From Loripinus fragilis (taxonomy: Eukaryota; Mollusca; Bivalvia; Lucinida; Lucinidae), in the NCBI GenBank assembly GCA_964019695.1, contig OZ026524.1:26266164-26330163 (forward strand): a stretch of 64,000 nucleotides of DNA. Reading direction: 5' to 3'. A program made the translations under genes and the position numbers. Below are positions 34,601-49,600 of the stretch, in pieces. The stretch's first letter is position 1. Each line of letters opens with the position of its first letter. The notes beneath the pieces were generated by a model, which searched no databases, was not told the DNA's origin, and saw nothing but the letters and a program-made list of their open reading frames with translations.

Positions 34601-37600
34601 AGCATTCCTTTGCAGTGTTGGTCGTATGTAAGTATCATCTATCAGGTTCATTTGTTCCTACATGTATAAGTACATTCACACATCATTTAACTTGATTTCA
34701 AAGGCTGTATCTCAAGCAAACAGTGTTTAGAGAGTTTACATCAATAAAAAACACTGAATAATTTAACTTATATTGTTATTGTTTGGACTAGCTAGGCCAA
34801 TTGCTAAATGAACAAACCAAAATATTTCTTCTATTTTAATAAGCATTGGGTGTATAAGTATACGTTATAGTTCATACCATTTATAATATAATATGTGTCT
34901 TACCAGTGAAGGCACTTTTGTAATTTCACTGTAGCTTCCTGTAATTTTGGAAAAGCTGATTTTCATCAGTATCATTCAAACTCGAAGTATGGTGTAAAAT
35001 AAACGCGTGCCAACATTTGTCCATTATATTTTGTTAGACATTTGCAATTACGAATGGGTCTACACAATAAATTTCAAGGTCATAAGATGTCTCAGAAATG
35101 TTTTAGGTGTAAGTAAGTATGGAAATCACATTATATCTTTGGTGAGTTTAAAAATTACGACATATTGGCGTAATTTAATTGTGGTGATTTCTCAATTTAA
35201 TGCCCTTCAAAATTATATTCTGATATCGTGGAGGCTACAATTAAAGGTAAAATATGCCCCCAATATGGAGCATATTCTTTTCTATAAGAGAAGCTCCAGA
35301 CCTTTTAAGACGTAATGCCCTCTACTTTGAAACACACTCTACCGTTCAAAAGTTGCTTTTTGACAATACAGAGGATGCATGTCCATTTATTGCTTATTGT
35401 GTGACTGAATTTGAAATTATTTGTTGCTGTCTCATATTTATTAGATTTTTGTTTTAATAGTCAATAGTGCCAAATTAAAGTACCTGCCAAAATTAGATAA
35501 GTGTTTGTGATTATCCAACTTCACAGAGACATATGCATTTTGTGTAAGCTAATCTGGAGCTTCACTTACAAACATCAGTTTTAATTACGTTCAAATATAA
35601 ACAAACAAATGTTCTGGTATATACCTTGAAATAATGAATCCCAGCCTGTCCAATTATACTCTCTATTCCTGCCAATAGATGATCTGAAACCTGTATGTAA
35701 TAAACCTAAGTTTTAGTGACTGCTATGTCAGTTGTAAATATTCATTAATAAACATGTATATTTATCGTCCAGGTTCACAGTATAACCATCCATCATAAGT
35801 GTGAGAGTGAGATAGAAAAATCCCTCCCAATGATAAGCGTTTGGTATCACGTGGCTTGCCCAGTGATGACTAATGATGATTCAGAGGGACAGATTTTTCT
35901 ATTCCACTCTCACACAAATAATGGATTTTTTCTTGCTCACCATTAAATACCGCATTTCTTGTATCCAGTGTGCAAGCATTGTGTTTCTATACTCTCTTAA
36001 GCCCAAAATGGCTACCGCTCCAATCTAGAATTGTAAGACACTATTTTGGCCACAAAGTGGAGGTTTGTTGATTGGGTTAATGGTGTACACTTAGAAAAAT
36101 TGATGTATATGGTTATGTTAGTTTCCTTGAGAAATGAACAGCAAACAATTAAATTAAAGTTAACGCTAGATGGGACATTTAATACAAAAAACAATAATGA
36201 AAAGAATAACCTCACATGAGTGCAGACATGGGACCCGTAACTTTTTATTATCAACGACCCGTTAGGTTGAAATGAACTAGCAGAAAAGCTAGGACAACAA
36301 TAATTTTTGGCAGTTGAAGTTTCATTTGATATTCTTGTGCTTATATACTGAAGTATATTTGGTCTTAAGCAGTAACATTAGAAATAGATATGAGCAGCGA
36401 CATGATATTTCTAACAATGTGGTATGTGCGACCAGCAAATCTTCAGATCAGCCTGCATATGGGTGCAGTCTGATCAGAGCGTTTGCTAGTGACTTGAATA
36501 TTATATGAGTGTTAAGCTACTCACTGAACATATTTGGAGTTTCTAAGCTTAAAAGGAGGCTGCACAGATTGTCTGAATCTACACTTGTAAAAATGCCACA
36601 TTGTTGGAAATCACATGTTGCTGCTCAATTATTTTGAATGGGTAGTTAAGTGTATGGGATGGTGGATTTGAGAAAACAAATGTAAGACCTATGATGACCA
36701 TATAAGAATCTATCATGTGTGTGAAGGTAGGATAGAAAAATTCATCCTGAGGATCACTGTTTGGCATCACGAGGCTTGCTGAGTGATGACAAACAGTTCT
36801 CTGGAGGGAACGATTTTTCTAACCTACCTTCACACTCATGATGGATTCTTTTCTTCCTCACCACTTTATTTTTATTTTAAAATAGGCTGAATATGACATG
36901 ATGCAATTTCACATGATGACGTCACTTTAACAATACAATGGCATCACTTGACGATCATGTGCATGAGTTCCAATACAATCAATGTATGTAGCCCTCACGT
37001 GACAGTCTGAGTAAGATAGCATGGGTAAGATAAGATTTTCTATGCCAGGGTGAAATCTCAGATATCCTTATCCAGTGTGCAAGAAATGCACTTTCTTGGG
37101 CAAACAAAAAAAACGCTTTCCACATCAATGTCAAAATGTTTTACGACAGAAACTGCTGTGGTTAAGTATGACATTGTGAATGTAATGCAAATTGGTTGCA
37201 ACATACATTTTGAACATATTTCGAATTTAGCAAGACAACAAAATTACAGAATGGTCCAAATATTATATTGTTATTTGATATGATCTATATTTATTTGATC
37301 CTGTTTTGTTATTGGATAGAGTGTTGTACATGCATCTCTATCATTTAAGAAGTCTACAAAGAGAAAATGCTTACATGTACAGTTAATTCCTGGTTTAGAC
37401 TGATGTATTTGGTTTGTTCTTCAAGTTTAACGCTAAGCAGCTGCACCAACCACTTTACAGTGCCACCCTATTTAGAAATATAAAGTTAATAAAGGTCACT
37501 TATTAACCCTTTGTATACTAATGCATACTTCCATCTAGTTAATTACAACAACATTGGGATGGTCTAATATGCATTTTTATGGATCTCAGGTTAACTTTTT

Positions 37601-40600
37601 TTAAATGCATTTCTTGAGATCATTTTACCGTGACAAACAGTGTAGACCCTGATTAAATGCAGCATTATGCTGCATTTTATCTGGGTAGTTATTGTTTGCC
37701 AAATAACTGTTAAGGGGTTTCTTGTATTCAAAGGGCTTAAAGTCAAATATTGAAAAAAATGTTATGCACTATCCATAGGTACTTGTATATTATTTATCAA
37801 TGAAAGTATATACAAACATCTCAGATAGAGTATTCTATAGTATCTTACTGTGCGTACAGGAATTCAGTGAACAACGCTTTTTTGCGTTTATTTCGTTATG
37901 TGCGGACTGATCGCACAACGACCATCAAAATTTGATGCATCTTTACACCGCCTAATTGGTGATATTTTTGTCGTTACAAAATGTATTGTCAAATGGGCTG
38001 TGATATGATGGAAATAGTTCTCATTTGAGCATCTGCATTTTTTAATTTACCCTAAATGCACCTTTGTACGGATCACTGCCTTTAGTTAACTATCGATGAA
38101 TAATTATATAGTTTTATAAGACGAAGTAACTTGTCTTATCATATCAAAATAGTTGCATCAAATGCAATTTATGGCCATAGTTTGGGCTCACAGAATTTTG
38201 GCATACGATAAAATATTGAGGCCTTAAGCCAAATGGGTACCCGACTACTTGTTCCTATAAAATGAATCTCTGTGTTCCCCTGTTCCTCAATTTAAAATCT
38301 TGATTTTCTGTGTTCCCTTCTTATCTGATCATCAGATTTTAAACAGTTTCCAACTTGTTTTATTAAATAAATTGAACTTTCTATTTGTTTATTCCAAATA
38401 CTGTTTTGTTGACACCAGACAATGCAAAATATGCATGCCAAAACGTACCTCCGGCAAATTATAAATGGTAAGAGAAAATAATCACAGGGCTCACCGGTTA
38501 GGTGTGATTCAAGTGAAAAAGGACTCATCCAATAAAAATAATGCTGGGTCGAAAGGAGAAACAAGTGATGGGGTGGTAATGTAAATTTTCATGCGAAGTG
38601 CATTATTGGCTATAAATAATGCACCAGTCATTTGTAACCACTGCTTCACCCCAGCCCCTGAGCAGAACAGGGATATCCATGGCCTGGTAAATGTGTTGTG
38701 TTTTTACTTTTACATTGCCTCCACAATGCGGAGGAAATGTAGGGGTTTGAAAGACCTAGACAAACATGACAGTGCAGTATAATAACAGACTGCGGGGAGA
38801 ACTGTCATGGTTTTGCCAGCTAGCTGTCCCCACAGTTTGTTGGTTACTATGGGGAACTGCAGACACAAAGTCACTGTCCTCGACATTCCTCTGGCTGGTG
38901 CGTGGTCACAAATGACTTGTGCATAAAGGCGAAAAAAATACACGCACCAGTCATTTGTAATCACGCCCCAGCCAGGCAAATGCGCTGTTAGTACAGTGTC
39001 ATACTAGGGACCCGAAGCCAGAAAATCAAAGTCCCCGCCGTTCCTTGGCTCTGTGGGCCGTAGTTACGAATGACTTGTGTATTAGACGATGCAGAGCGCA
39101 ATCAAATAATGTGACTCCCGTTAATATATCTGATGAACAGCCTCCTCGTCATTTTTTAATATTATTATCTGTTGCACTTGTAATATGTGTCCTAGAGCTC
39201 TCGAGCAAGCAACACAGGCCACGACGTGAGAAAACCTGTGTTCTGGGTTTCCGACAAAGCAATTTTTAAACCAGTCCCTTCAGCTAAACAGGTTACACAT
39301 GTAGCTAGAAATTGAAATTTCTCTTGATATGATTCATCTAAAAATGCAGACAACAAAGTTGCTGATGAGACTGCGCGGATGCACAGGCTGTCTGCGCCTT
39401 TATTGTTACAATCACCAATGACAGGTTTTTGCAGTCGCGGTCCAATTGCTATCCATGAACGCTTAGAAAACATGGGAAATATGATAACTCAGCCATAATT
39501 GTAATTTGCGCAGTCTCTTCAACGCATGCAGTGTGTATGAAGACACATCTAGAGTTATCCTGCTGGTGACTGTTTTCTATAAAATACAACCTGATATACG
39601 AAAGTAAACATGGTTATCATTGAACTGTATAAACCACGTGCTATACATATGAAATATATTGAGGGAAAATAAGGAATTTTCTAAATCGAAAACGACTAAG
39701 TTATTCTATTTCACAAGTTCTCCAGACTTATTTTCCTATCATAAATATTCAAATATGCAATTGTATATAAGGCGGTAATTTATTATATGTATGTGCAAAA
39801 TTTTAGTCCAAAATTTTATCATTAAAGACATTTTAAAAAAGAAAACGTTGTTCACTGAATTTCTGTATGGACTATAATAATATTCGTACTAATCCTTTGG
39901 TTTGACACAAACCAAACAGTTAATTACTTATTAAAATTGATTAAAGATCATACCCTTAAATGTTACCAACAGGAAAGGAATAGTGTTTAAAAGCATCAGT
40001 CACTTGTGCCAAACATTCAGTTTCATTTGTTGATTGATACTCCCATTGTGGAATTCTGTAATTGTTCTATGTTTTGTTGTGCGTTACTTTGTGTCCATTT
40101 TAGTTTTGCAATCTTCTTGATGGGGAAAAGAGAGCTGGTTGCTTTGTTTTGTGCGTCTTCCTGGTTGTTACGATGCAGAATGGCTGGAATAACAGAATCA
40201 GCAATGGTTGCGTATACGCACAAATACGCAGAGGTTTAGGTATGCACCTGGTCACCTATTCGAACCATGATACGGTACTCTTTCTATTGATAGTCCCAAT
40301 AAAAGGTCGGTTTGTCTGAGATGGAATTCATTGTGTCTATATTTATCAACGCTTGCACGATTTCCTTACTCTTCTTGAATATCTCGGAAATCTTGTGCGT
40401 TTTTCAATATATAAAGGATGGAATTTCCCATTCTTGTTAGGGGACATTTTAAACATACCGTTGAAAGGTTCGATATAGAGACGCTATTCATTATTATAAA
40501 AGGTACGTGAAGTTATATATATTGTTACTGTGTTGAAATTGTACATGACAGGGCGATGGCGATTCGTGTAATTGCATTGAATCGTGATGTCTCTAGCATG

Positions 40601-43600
40601 TCACATTGTATTAAAATAATAAGTCACTCGTTTTCTATTTTGTCGTCTGTTGAATCGGCCAGCATTCCGTGTATGAGTTCTTTCGGGTGTTATCAATAAC
40701 GTCCCGTTTTTTCGGTGAAAATAGCGATTGTTACTCACTTGCGTATGAAGCTACGCACATGCGTATTGCCTAAAAATCTGCTGGGACCATTCTTGCGGCT
40801 ATAGTAAAAGCTGTCCGGATGGACTCGTCAGGTTATTTCGGACAAAAGTAGTCACAGGCCATGTCGGGCCTGCACCTAAAACTATAATGGTATGCTGAAA
40901 GATTTACCAGGGACCGATAGGTGAAAAACAATTTTAGCAGCTAGATTTTAAATTGTTGTGATTTTATATGGCGTTGTTGGAAAGACGATTTAACTGCCAG
41001 TGATAATCCACTTTCTGTAGCGACCTGTATGTGTCACCTCGAGTTATATCTGACGCATATAAGAATAAGGGTTAGGTGCATACACTACAACACACTTACA
41101 TAAATAAGGTGATAGCTGACATGTATGTTTAGAGATTAGGTAGTTGTAATGTTACACCAAAGTAAATGTAAAATATTTTTGTTACACCAAAGTAAATGTA
41201 AAAATATTTGTTACACCAAAATAAATGTAAGAAAGCATTGTACGGTTTTACACACATAAAACAGCAGAATGTAATCTCTCAATATTGATGTAAATATTTT
41301 TTGCCGAGAGGTCATAATTAGTTGTTTACAACTGATACGTTATACATGTACGAAATTAGTGCGTGGGCAGCGTGATGTCCGACGTAAACGTCCAAACGTT
41401 ACGTCGGCACCACACTGTTCAACCTTTTTCCTGGAATTTTAAGACAATTGGTATCAGTATTTGTAAACCTCGAAACTATCTAGATAACGTGACCTTGAAG
41501 GGAAAAAGGGCCACTGGATCTTGATGTTTCGGCTGCGAAAGCGTCTCAACCAGGGTGACGTTACGACAGTGTATAGAAAAGTTTGTTACGTATGGGTTTG
41601 TTCGTTTGGCATAAGAGGTATTGTTTAGCGCTGACATAGGCCAGTCACTAAAAATACTTCTCTATTATTTAATTTTAAGTGTGGATATTTAGAAGAGCCG
41701 ATCCATCCTAACCGCATGGGAGCCGTTAGCCATACACCCACAGGTGAGGGCTAATCGCGCGTTTATAGGGTTAGGATGTAATTTAAAAGAGTATGACCAC
41801 TGAAATTATTTCTATTTTTGTGAACTTCGAACGAACAACCCCATTATTGACGCAAAAGAGTGATTCTGAGATTCTAAATATAGATTGTTTTTTGCAGAAT
41901 CGTCTCTTGTGTCCCCTCCTACGTTGGAGGCTGAATGTTGGTGAGCCGTATGATTATAACCTGAGGGCACATATTAGCTGTCCCCCTCAGGCCACGACCA
42001 GCGTGGATCAAGGCCCAATCGTTACCACGTAGCACAATCGAATGGGAAGCCAACCGGCTTGAATTGTTATATGTGAATCTGACACCCCATCGTGGGGATA
42101 TGATCAGGAAGAACTACTTATATTAATCCTGACGTCGTGAACGACGATCAGCAGTACGCGTAAGAAATATTACGTGAAACCAGTGACGACCAAAGTACAG
42201 GCTCGATCACCTCAGCGCCGATGGTCTGAAGTAGACACACGTGCAGCTTAGAAGACATAGTGTTCGCGAGACGCGTATAATCTCGAGATTTCTCGTCAAT
42301 ACGAGAACTGAAATATTAAAGGGCCCAATTTTTTTTTTTTTTATGAGAACTTAAGCTATATGTTAATCATATTCTTTACGTCTCTTATTTCTGACTAGTT
42401 GACGTACATCTAGAACAGGACAGTCCAAGATTGGTTCTATTGAAATGATCTTGGAGTGGCAACTTGCTCTAGTATAGGATGGTCAATTAGCCAGAAATAA
42501 CAGCGTAGGTGGTGTCATTGTATATTAATGTGTTGTTGATGTTTTCTTAGTACATAAAGTACTGAAAAGTTTTTGCTAGTTGTGTGCATTATTTTTCCCT
42601 GGTAGCATCGTCATCGCATAAAGGAATTTTCCAATAAGATTTCCCCTCTTCCTTCCTGACTGGCTTTATGTCATAACAATGGTGTCAGAAGTGGGATTTT
42701 TGAGGTTTTATTGGCAAATTTCTCTGCTGTGACGTTGCTACGGGCGCACACTAGTAGTTTTTCTTTACAAGAAAGGTTGTGAGTGTCAACACACAGTACT
42801 GATTGCATGCGTTCCCCTGTGATGAAGTGCGACACATGTAAATAAGTCATCACATAACATTCTATGAGGACCCATACTTTCTTGTTCTGTGGATTGCCAG
42901 TAGGGTATAAAACCCAAGGAAAATTTGTCAGAGTTTAATTATTAGACTTGTCCACCTTTATTTTACCCATATCATTGTGTATTGGCTTATGCCCTGTATT
43001 CCTATTAATTAAGGATACTGATGTGGAAAATTTCATATCGTGTGAGGGTACTAATAATTTAAATCACCTCAGTGACGTCATAGTGTGTGACGCCACTCAA
43101 CTGATTTCTATTATTAGAAGAAGTCCATAGAAAGATTATTTTAGTCAATTATTATGTCTTGCTATGACAAGTGACTGTTGACTTGACTGTAACGCGTTTA
43201 TATTAATATCGCGTAGGTATACATTTCTTGACATAAATGCGAAAAAATGAATGACGTTTTTTAGTCAAATACGTTCAGTGAAGGCCTATTTAAAGTTGAT
43301 ATATTTCCTAGGCACCTTTCCGTGGTGATCTCTTATACGTTGTACTTTACGTTACTCATATGTAACGTCATTAAATCCCTAGTAAAATTATTAGTTTACC
43401 AGCGCGAACGTTGGTTAGCCCATACCTATCTAAAAGGGACAAAGCGACCCTTATTTATTTTCAACAGTATAGTTGACTTATACCATTCCCAACAATAGGC
43501 TAAAATGGATAAACATATTTCATTAGCACGGGAATTAGGATATGAAGGGCAAGAACTAAGGGATTATCTTAAGATGCAACAAGATTTAGAAAAGGAGGAA

Positions 43601-46600
43601 AGGTTGGCCCAAAGGGAATATGAAAAAGAGAAAAGGGAGGCCGAGCAAAAGGATAAAGAAAGCGAGCAAAAAGATAAGTATCGGGAATTGGAAAAAATAA
43701 TGATTGAGGCGGAAAAAATGAAAATTGAGGCCGCGCGCAAGGATAAGGAAATGGAAATGGAAAAAGAAATTGCGAAAAAAAAATTGAGGCCGAAGTGGAA
43801 CTCAAAAAAATCGAGGCCGAGACCACTTCACATCCCTGGGGACCCAAAGAGAAAAGTTCAAATCCTAGGAGTCCCAAGCTTCATACTTTGACGAACATAC
43901 GGATAAGATGGATAGCTATTTAACTAGGTTCGAAAGTTATGCTTTGTCAAATAAATGGGACCCGTCCATGTGGGCATCATACTTAAGTGCCTTATTAAAG
44001 GGACGCGCTTTGGAAGTCTTCGTTAGGCTTTCCAGAGATGACCAGTCGGATTATGGTCAGATTAAGGAGGCTCTGCTTACTAATTTTGACCTCACCGAAC
44101 GATCTTTTCGTAAGAAATTTAGGGATTGTAGGCCCGAGAAAGCCAAAACTTTCAGACAATTTAGCGGTAGGCTAGCGAGCTACCTTGATAAATGGCTAGG
44201 TTTGGCTAAGGTCGAAAAGACCTACGAGGCAGTTTGTGATTTTTTGGCCCGAGACCAGTTCCTTGACTGCTGCAGTCATGAGCTCTATTTGTATCTCAAA
44301 CCTAAGACGTTTAAGGTCCTGGGTGAGTTAGCCCATGAGGCGGATTTGTTCGCCGATGCAAGGGGTGGAGTTCCCGGATGCGTCGCAAAAGGGCATCGTG
44401 AGACTTAGAGTCAAGTTCCGCATAATTATGGAAATCAGGTCGATCGAAAATCAAATATTTCTTGTAAGATTTGTGGTAAAGCCCATCAAACACACAATTG
44501 TTGGCACAACAAGAGCAAGAGGGTGTCGGCAGGTACGGAAATAGCATCAAGTGCTGAATTTAATTCTCCAAATCAAGGGGAAAAATGGCAAAATAGGGGT
44601 CACAATTGGAATCGAGGCCATAATAATTACCGTTGGAATCAGTCAGCTCCCGGTAGGAATTCCAATAGGAACTATAATAATGATAAAGTCGACCATCAGG
44701 TCAACTTTTGTAAAGTAAAGGGAGAACAAAGTACAGATAAGGGAGTGCATAGCGTGTATCATGCTAAAATGCACGACCCAATTGATAATTATAAGGAGAA
44801 TCCCCATAAGGATAGCAAGGGTACTTGCTATTTTTTAAGATCTAGATTACCGACAACGGTAGGTACCGTAAATGGGAAGGAGGTCAGAGTTTTGAGAGAT
44901 ACGGGTTGTACCGGTGTAGTGGTTAGAAGGGACTTAGTATCCGATGAGCAAATGTTAGGGAAAGAGTTAGATGTTACTCTTATTAATGAGTCCAAACTGA
45001 AATACCCAGTGGCGCGTATTAGCGTGGAGTGTCCATTTTTTAATGGCACTACAGAAGCCTTATGCATGGAGGATACTTTGTATGATCTAGTTATAGGGAA
45101 CATCGACGGATCGAAATTGCCAGATATGTCACATTTCGCAGCGAGCGTAGTAACTAGGTCACAAGCGAAAAAAGACGAGCCTACATATAAAAAATTTAAA
45201 GTCCCAGATCAGATTATCAATAGTGATAGGAATGCAATCGAGTTGGATCAGGCTTCAGATCCAAAGCTCTCGAATATACGGAAGCGAGTAGAGTTAGGCA
45301 ACGTGACCGTGAGTCGGGGAATACACCGCGGAGAGACAAAGTTCATAATGAAGAAGGGGTTAATCTATCGGCAGTTTACTTTGCGTGGTAAAACTACTTT
45401 GCAGCTGGTTGTACCTTCGAGTCTGACTGATAGGGTTATGACTTTGGCCCATGAATCGCTAATGGCAGGCCATTTAGGCATTCGAAAGACGATCGATCGG
45501 GTAGTGGCAGAATTTTTTTGGCCAGGCGTTTGCGGCGACGTGACACGTTTTTGCAAATCCTGCGACATATGTCAAAGGACCATTAAAAAAGGCAGGGTAG
45601 CAAAGGTGCCTTTAGGTCGGCTACCATTAATCGATACTCCTTTTAAGCGTGTAGCAGTAGATATTGTAGGACCAATTGAGCCCCGATCGAACAACCGATC
45701 AAGATACATTTTAACAATAATGGATTACGCGACGCATTATCCTGAGGCCATTGCATTACCTAGTATCGAGACCGAGCGCGTAGCAGAAGCATTAGTCGAG
45801 ATGTTTAGTAGGTTTGGCGTACCCAATGAAATGTTAACGGACTGTGGATCACAATTCACGTCTGAAATTATGAAGGAAGTAGCAAGATTGCTATCATTAC
45901 AGCAGCTGACTACGTCAGCATTTCATGCTCAATGTAATGGTTTAGTAGAGCGATCACACGCGACGCTCAAACAAATGTTGCGAAGAATGTGCGCTGAACG
46001 CCCTAAGGATTGGGATAGGTATCTTCCTGCACTCTTAATTGCAGTTAGGGAAGTACCTCAGGAGTCTTTAGGATTTTCGCCGTTTGAATTACTGTATGGA
46101 CGAAACGTATGCGGTCTGATGGCAATTTTAAGAGAATTATGGACAGACGAAGTGGAAGATGAAGAGGTTCGCTCAACCTATGATTACGTGATAAATTTAC
46201 AAAAACGTCTCGAGCATACTTGCGAGTTGGCAATGAAAAATTTACAAAAAGTGCAAGGAAAACAAAAGTTGTATTACGATCGACGAGCGAAACCTCGTTC
46301 TTTCAAAGTGGGAGATAAAGTTCTTTTATTACTCCCCATCGATAGTAATAAGCTATTACTACAATGGCAGGGACCGTTCGAGATAGTAGAAGTGTTGAAC
46401 CGTGTTGACTACCGTGTAAACGTAAACGGTTACATCCATACATATCACGCCAATATTTTGAGGCTCTATGTTGAATGGAAAACTGAAGCATCTCACTGCT
46501 TATTATCCGCCGAAGCGAGTATGCCGTTAAGCGAAGATGATCACGACGATAGTGATGAGTAATCACTTGAGGACTGTACATTTCCTTCTAATAAGGAAAT

Positions 46601-49600
46601 TGAGACATATCGAGATGTTAGTATCTCGGACGAACTTACAGACGAACAGAAAAAAGAGGTCAAAGAATTACTGGCCAAATACCCAGATGTACTGACCAGT
46701 ATACCAGGCAAGACCAGTTATTGGAGCATGATATCAAATTATCAACTGCAGAACCTGTTAGGTCTAAGGGTTACCCTTTACCATATAAAACCAGAGAGAT
46801 AATGGAATCTGAAATAGATGAGATGATTGAGCTAGGCGTGATCGAACCTTCGATCTCTCCTTACTCTTCGCCCATTGTGTTAGTTCCAAAAAAAGATGGG
46901 TCGGTTAGATTCTGTATTGACTTCCGCAAGCTTAATAAGGTTACGGAATTCGATGCGGAACCTATGCCAAATATGGAGGAAGTTATTAATAGAATGTCAG
47001 GGCATAGGTTCTATTCGCAAATGGATTTATGTAAAGGTTACTGGCAATTAGGCCTCAGCAAAAGGTCAAGGCCATATACAGCCTTTGAAACACCTAGGGG
47101 ATTATTCCAGTTTAAAACCATGCCTTTCGGTTTAGTTAATGCGGGGGCCTCTTTTTGTCGTCTCATACGCATAGTATTGCAAGGTCTGAGAAATGTCGAT
47201 AGTTTCGTCGATCACATGTGGATTTTCATGGAAACTTGGGAAAAACATTTAAAATCCATAAAAGCCACCTTAGATAGATTGCGAGCTGCTAAACTTACCG
47301 CAAAACCCTCTAAGTGTAAAATAGGGTACAGTGAAATTGAATGCCTAGGCCATAATATTCAAGACCAAACATTAAGGGCCAAAGATGACAAGATACAGGC
47401 TGTTAAAGATGCACAAAGGCCCGTTACTTAGAAACAAGTCCGAGGTTTTTTGGGTTTAGCTGGGTTCTATCGGAAATTCATCCCCAATTTCTCTGAAATT
47501 GCAGCACCTTTAACCGATCTAACGAAGAAAGATCGCCCAAACCGAATTGAGGACTGGCTAAGTCATCACGAAAGGGCTTTTCAAACGTTGAAAAGTCGTC
47601 TTACATCCTCCCCTATTCTGAGATTGCCTGTCTTTAATGAAGGGAAACCATTCATACTTAGGTCAGATGCGTCCGACATAGGAATCGGAGCTGTACTGCT
47701 GCAAGAATTTGAGGGGGAAGGTAAATTGCCAATTGCCTACGCTAGTAAGAAGTTGTTACCCCGGGAAAGAAATTACTCTGTAATTGAGAAAGAATGCTTA
47801 GCAATTATTTGGGCAATTGAAAAGTTCAGGAAATATCTCTTTGGGGAAGAATTTATCCTGGAATGTGATCACAAACCCCTATCATTCATGCAGACTGCTA
47901 AGGCATTGAATCCCAGAATTATGCGTTGGGCATTAAAGCTCCAACAATACAGATTTAGGATTGTGGCAATCGGAGGACAAGACAATGTGGGGGCAGACTT
48001 TCTTTCCAGGTAGTCCGCCATTTAAGTCGTACGTGTATATATGTTGTATTATATATTTATTCTGTATTATTCCTTCTTTTCTACATCGTGTATGGTAAGA
48101 AAAAGTCATTCCTTTTTCTCCAAAAAGGAAGGGCCTTTGTTACGATGCAGAATGGCTGGAATAACAGAATCAGCGATGGTTGCGTATACGCACAAATACG
48201 CAGAGGTTTAGGTATGCACCTGGTCACCTATTCGAACCATGATATGGTACTCTTTCTATTGATAGTCCCAATAAAAGGTTGGTTTGTCTGAGATGGAATT
48301 CATTGTGTCTATATTTATCAACGCTTGCACGATTTCCTTACTCTTCTTGAATATCTCGGAAATCTTGTGCGTTTTTCAATATATAAAGGATGGAATTTCC
48401 CATTCTTGTTAGGGGACATTTTAAACATACCGTTGAAAGGTTCGATATAGAGACGCTATTCATTATTATAAAAGGTACGTGAAGTTATATATATTGTAAC
48501 TGTGTTGAAATTGTACATGACAGGGCGATGGCGATTCGTGTAATTGCATTGAATCGTGATGTCTCTAGCATGTCACATTGTATTGAAATAATAAGTCACT
48601 CGTTTTCTATTTTGTCGTCTGTTGAATCGGCCAGCATTCCGTGTATGAGTTCTTTCGGGTGTTATCAATAACGTCCCGTTTTTTCGGTGAAAATAGCGAT
48701 TGTTACGCACTTGCGTATGAAGCTATGCACATGCGTATTGCCTAAAAATCTGCTGGGACCATTCTTGCGGCTATAGTAAAAGCTGTCCGGATGGACTCGT
48801 CGGGTTATTTCGGACAAAAGTAGTCACAGGCCATGTCGGGCCTGCACCTAAAACTATAATGGTATGCTGAAAGATTTACCAGGGACCGATAGGTGAAAAA
48901 CAATTTTAGCAGCTAGATTTTAAATTGTTGTGATTTTATATGGCGTTGTTGGAAAGAAGATTTAACTGCCAGTGATAATCGACTTTCTGTAGCGACCTGT
49001 ATGTGTCACCTCGAGTTACATCTGACGCATATAAGAATAAAGGTTAGGTGCATACACTACAACACACTTACATAAATAAGGTGATAGCTGACATGTATGT
49101 TTAGAGATTAGGTAGGTGTAATGTTACACCAAAGTAAATGTAAAATATTTTTGTTACACCAAAGTAAATGTAAAAATATTTGTTACACCAAAATAAATGT
49201 AAGAAAACATTGTATGGTTTTACACACATAAAACAGCAGAATGTAGTCTCTCAATATTGATGTAAATATTTTTTGCCAAGAGGTCATAATTAGTTGTTTA
49301 CAACTGATACGTTATACATGTACGAAATTAGTGCGTGGGCATCGTGATGTCCGACGTAAACGTCCAAACGTTACGTCGGCACCACACTGTTCAACCTTTT
49401 TCCTGGAATTTTAAGAGAATTGGTATCAGTATTTGTAAACCTCGAAAATATCTAGATAACGTGACCATGAAGGGAAAAAGGGCCACGGGATCTTGATGTT
49501 TCGGCTGCGATAGCGTCTCAACCAGGGTGACGTTACGACAGTGTATAGAAAAGTTTGTTACGTATGGGTTTGTTCGTTTGGCATAAGAGGTATTGTTTAG

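Noticed and set aside
41793..42032. 79-codon frame present in both LTRs
   Set aside because: Its presence in both LTRs follows from LTR duplication and is not evidence of selection; the start is lost in the 3' LTR copy and no motif is visible.
43569..43877. 102-codon - strand frame opposite gag
   Set aside because: Mirror of the Lys/Glu-rich coiled-coil codons, giving a Phe/Pro/Leu-rich shadow.
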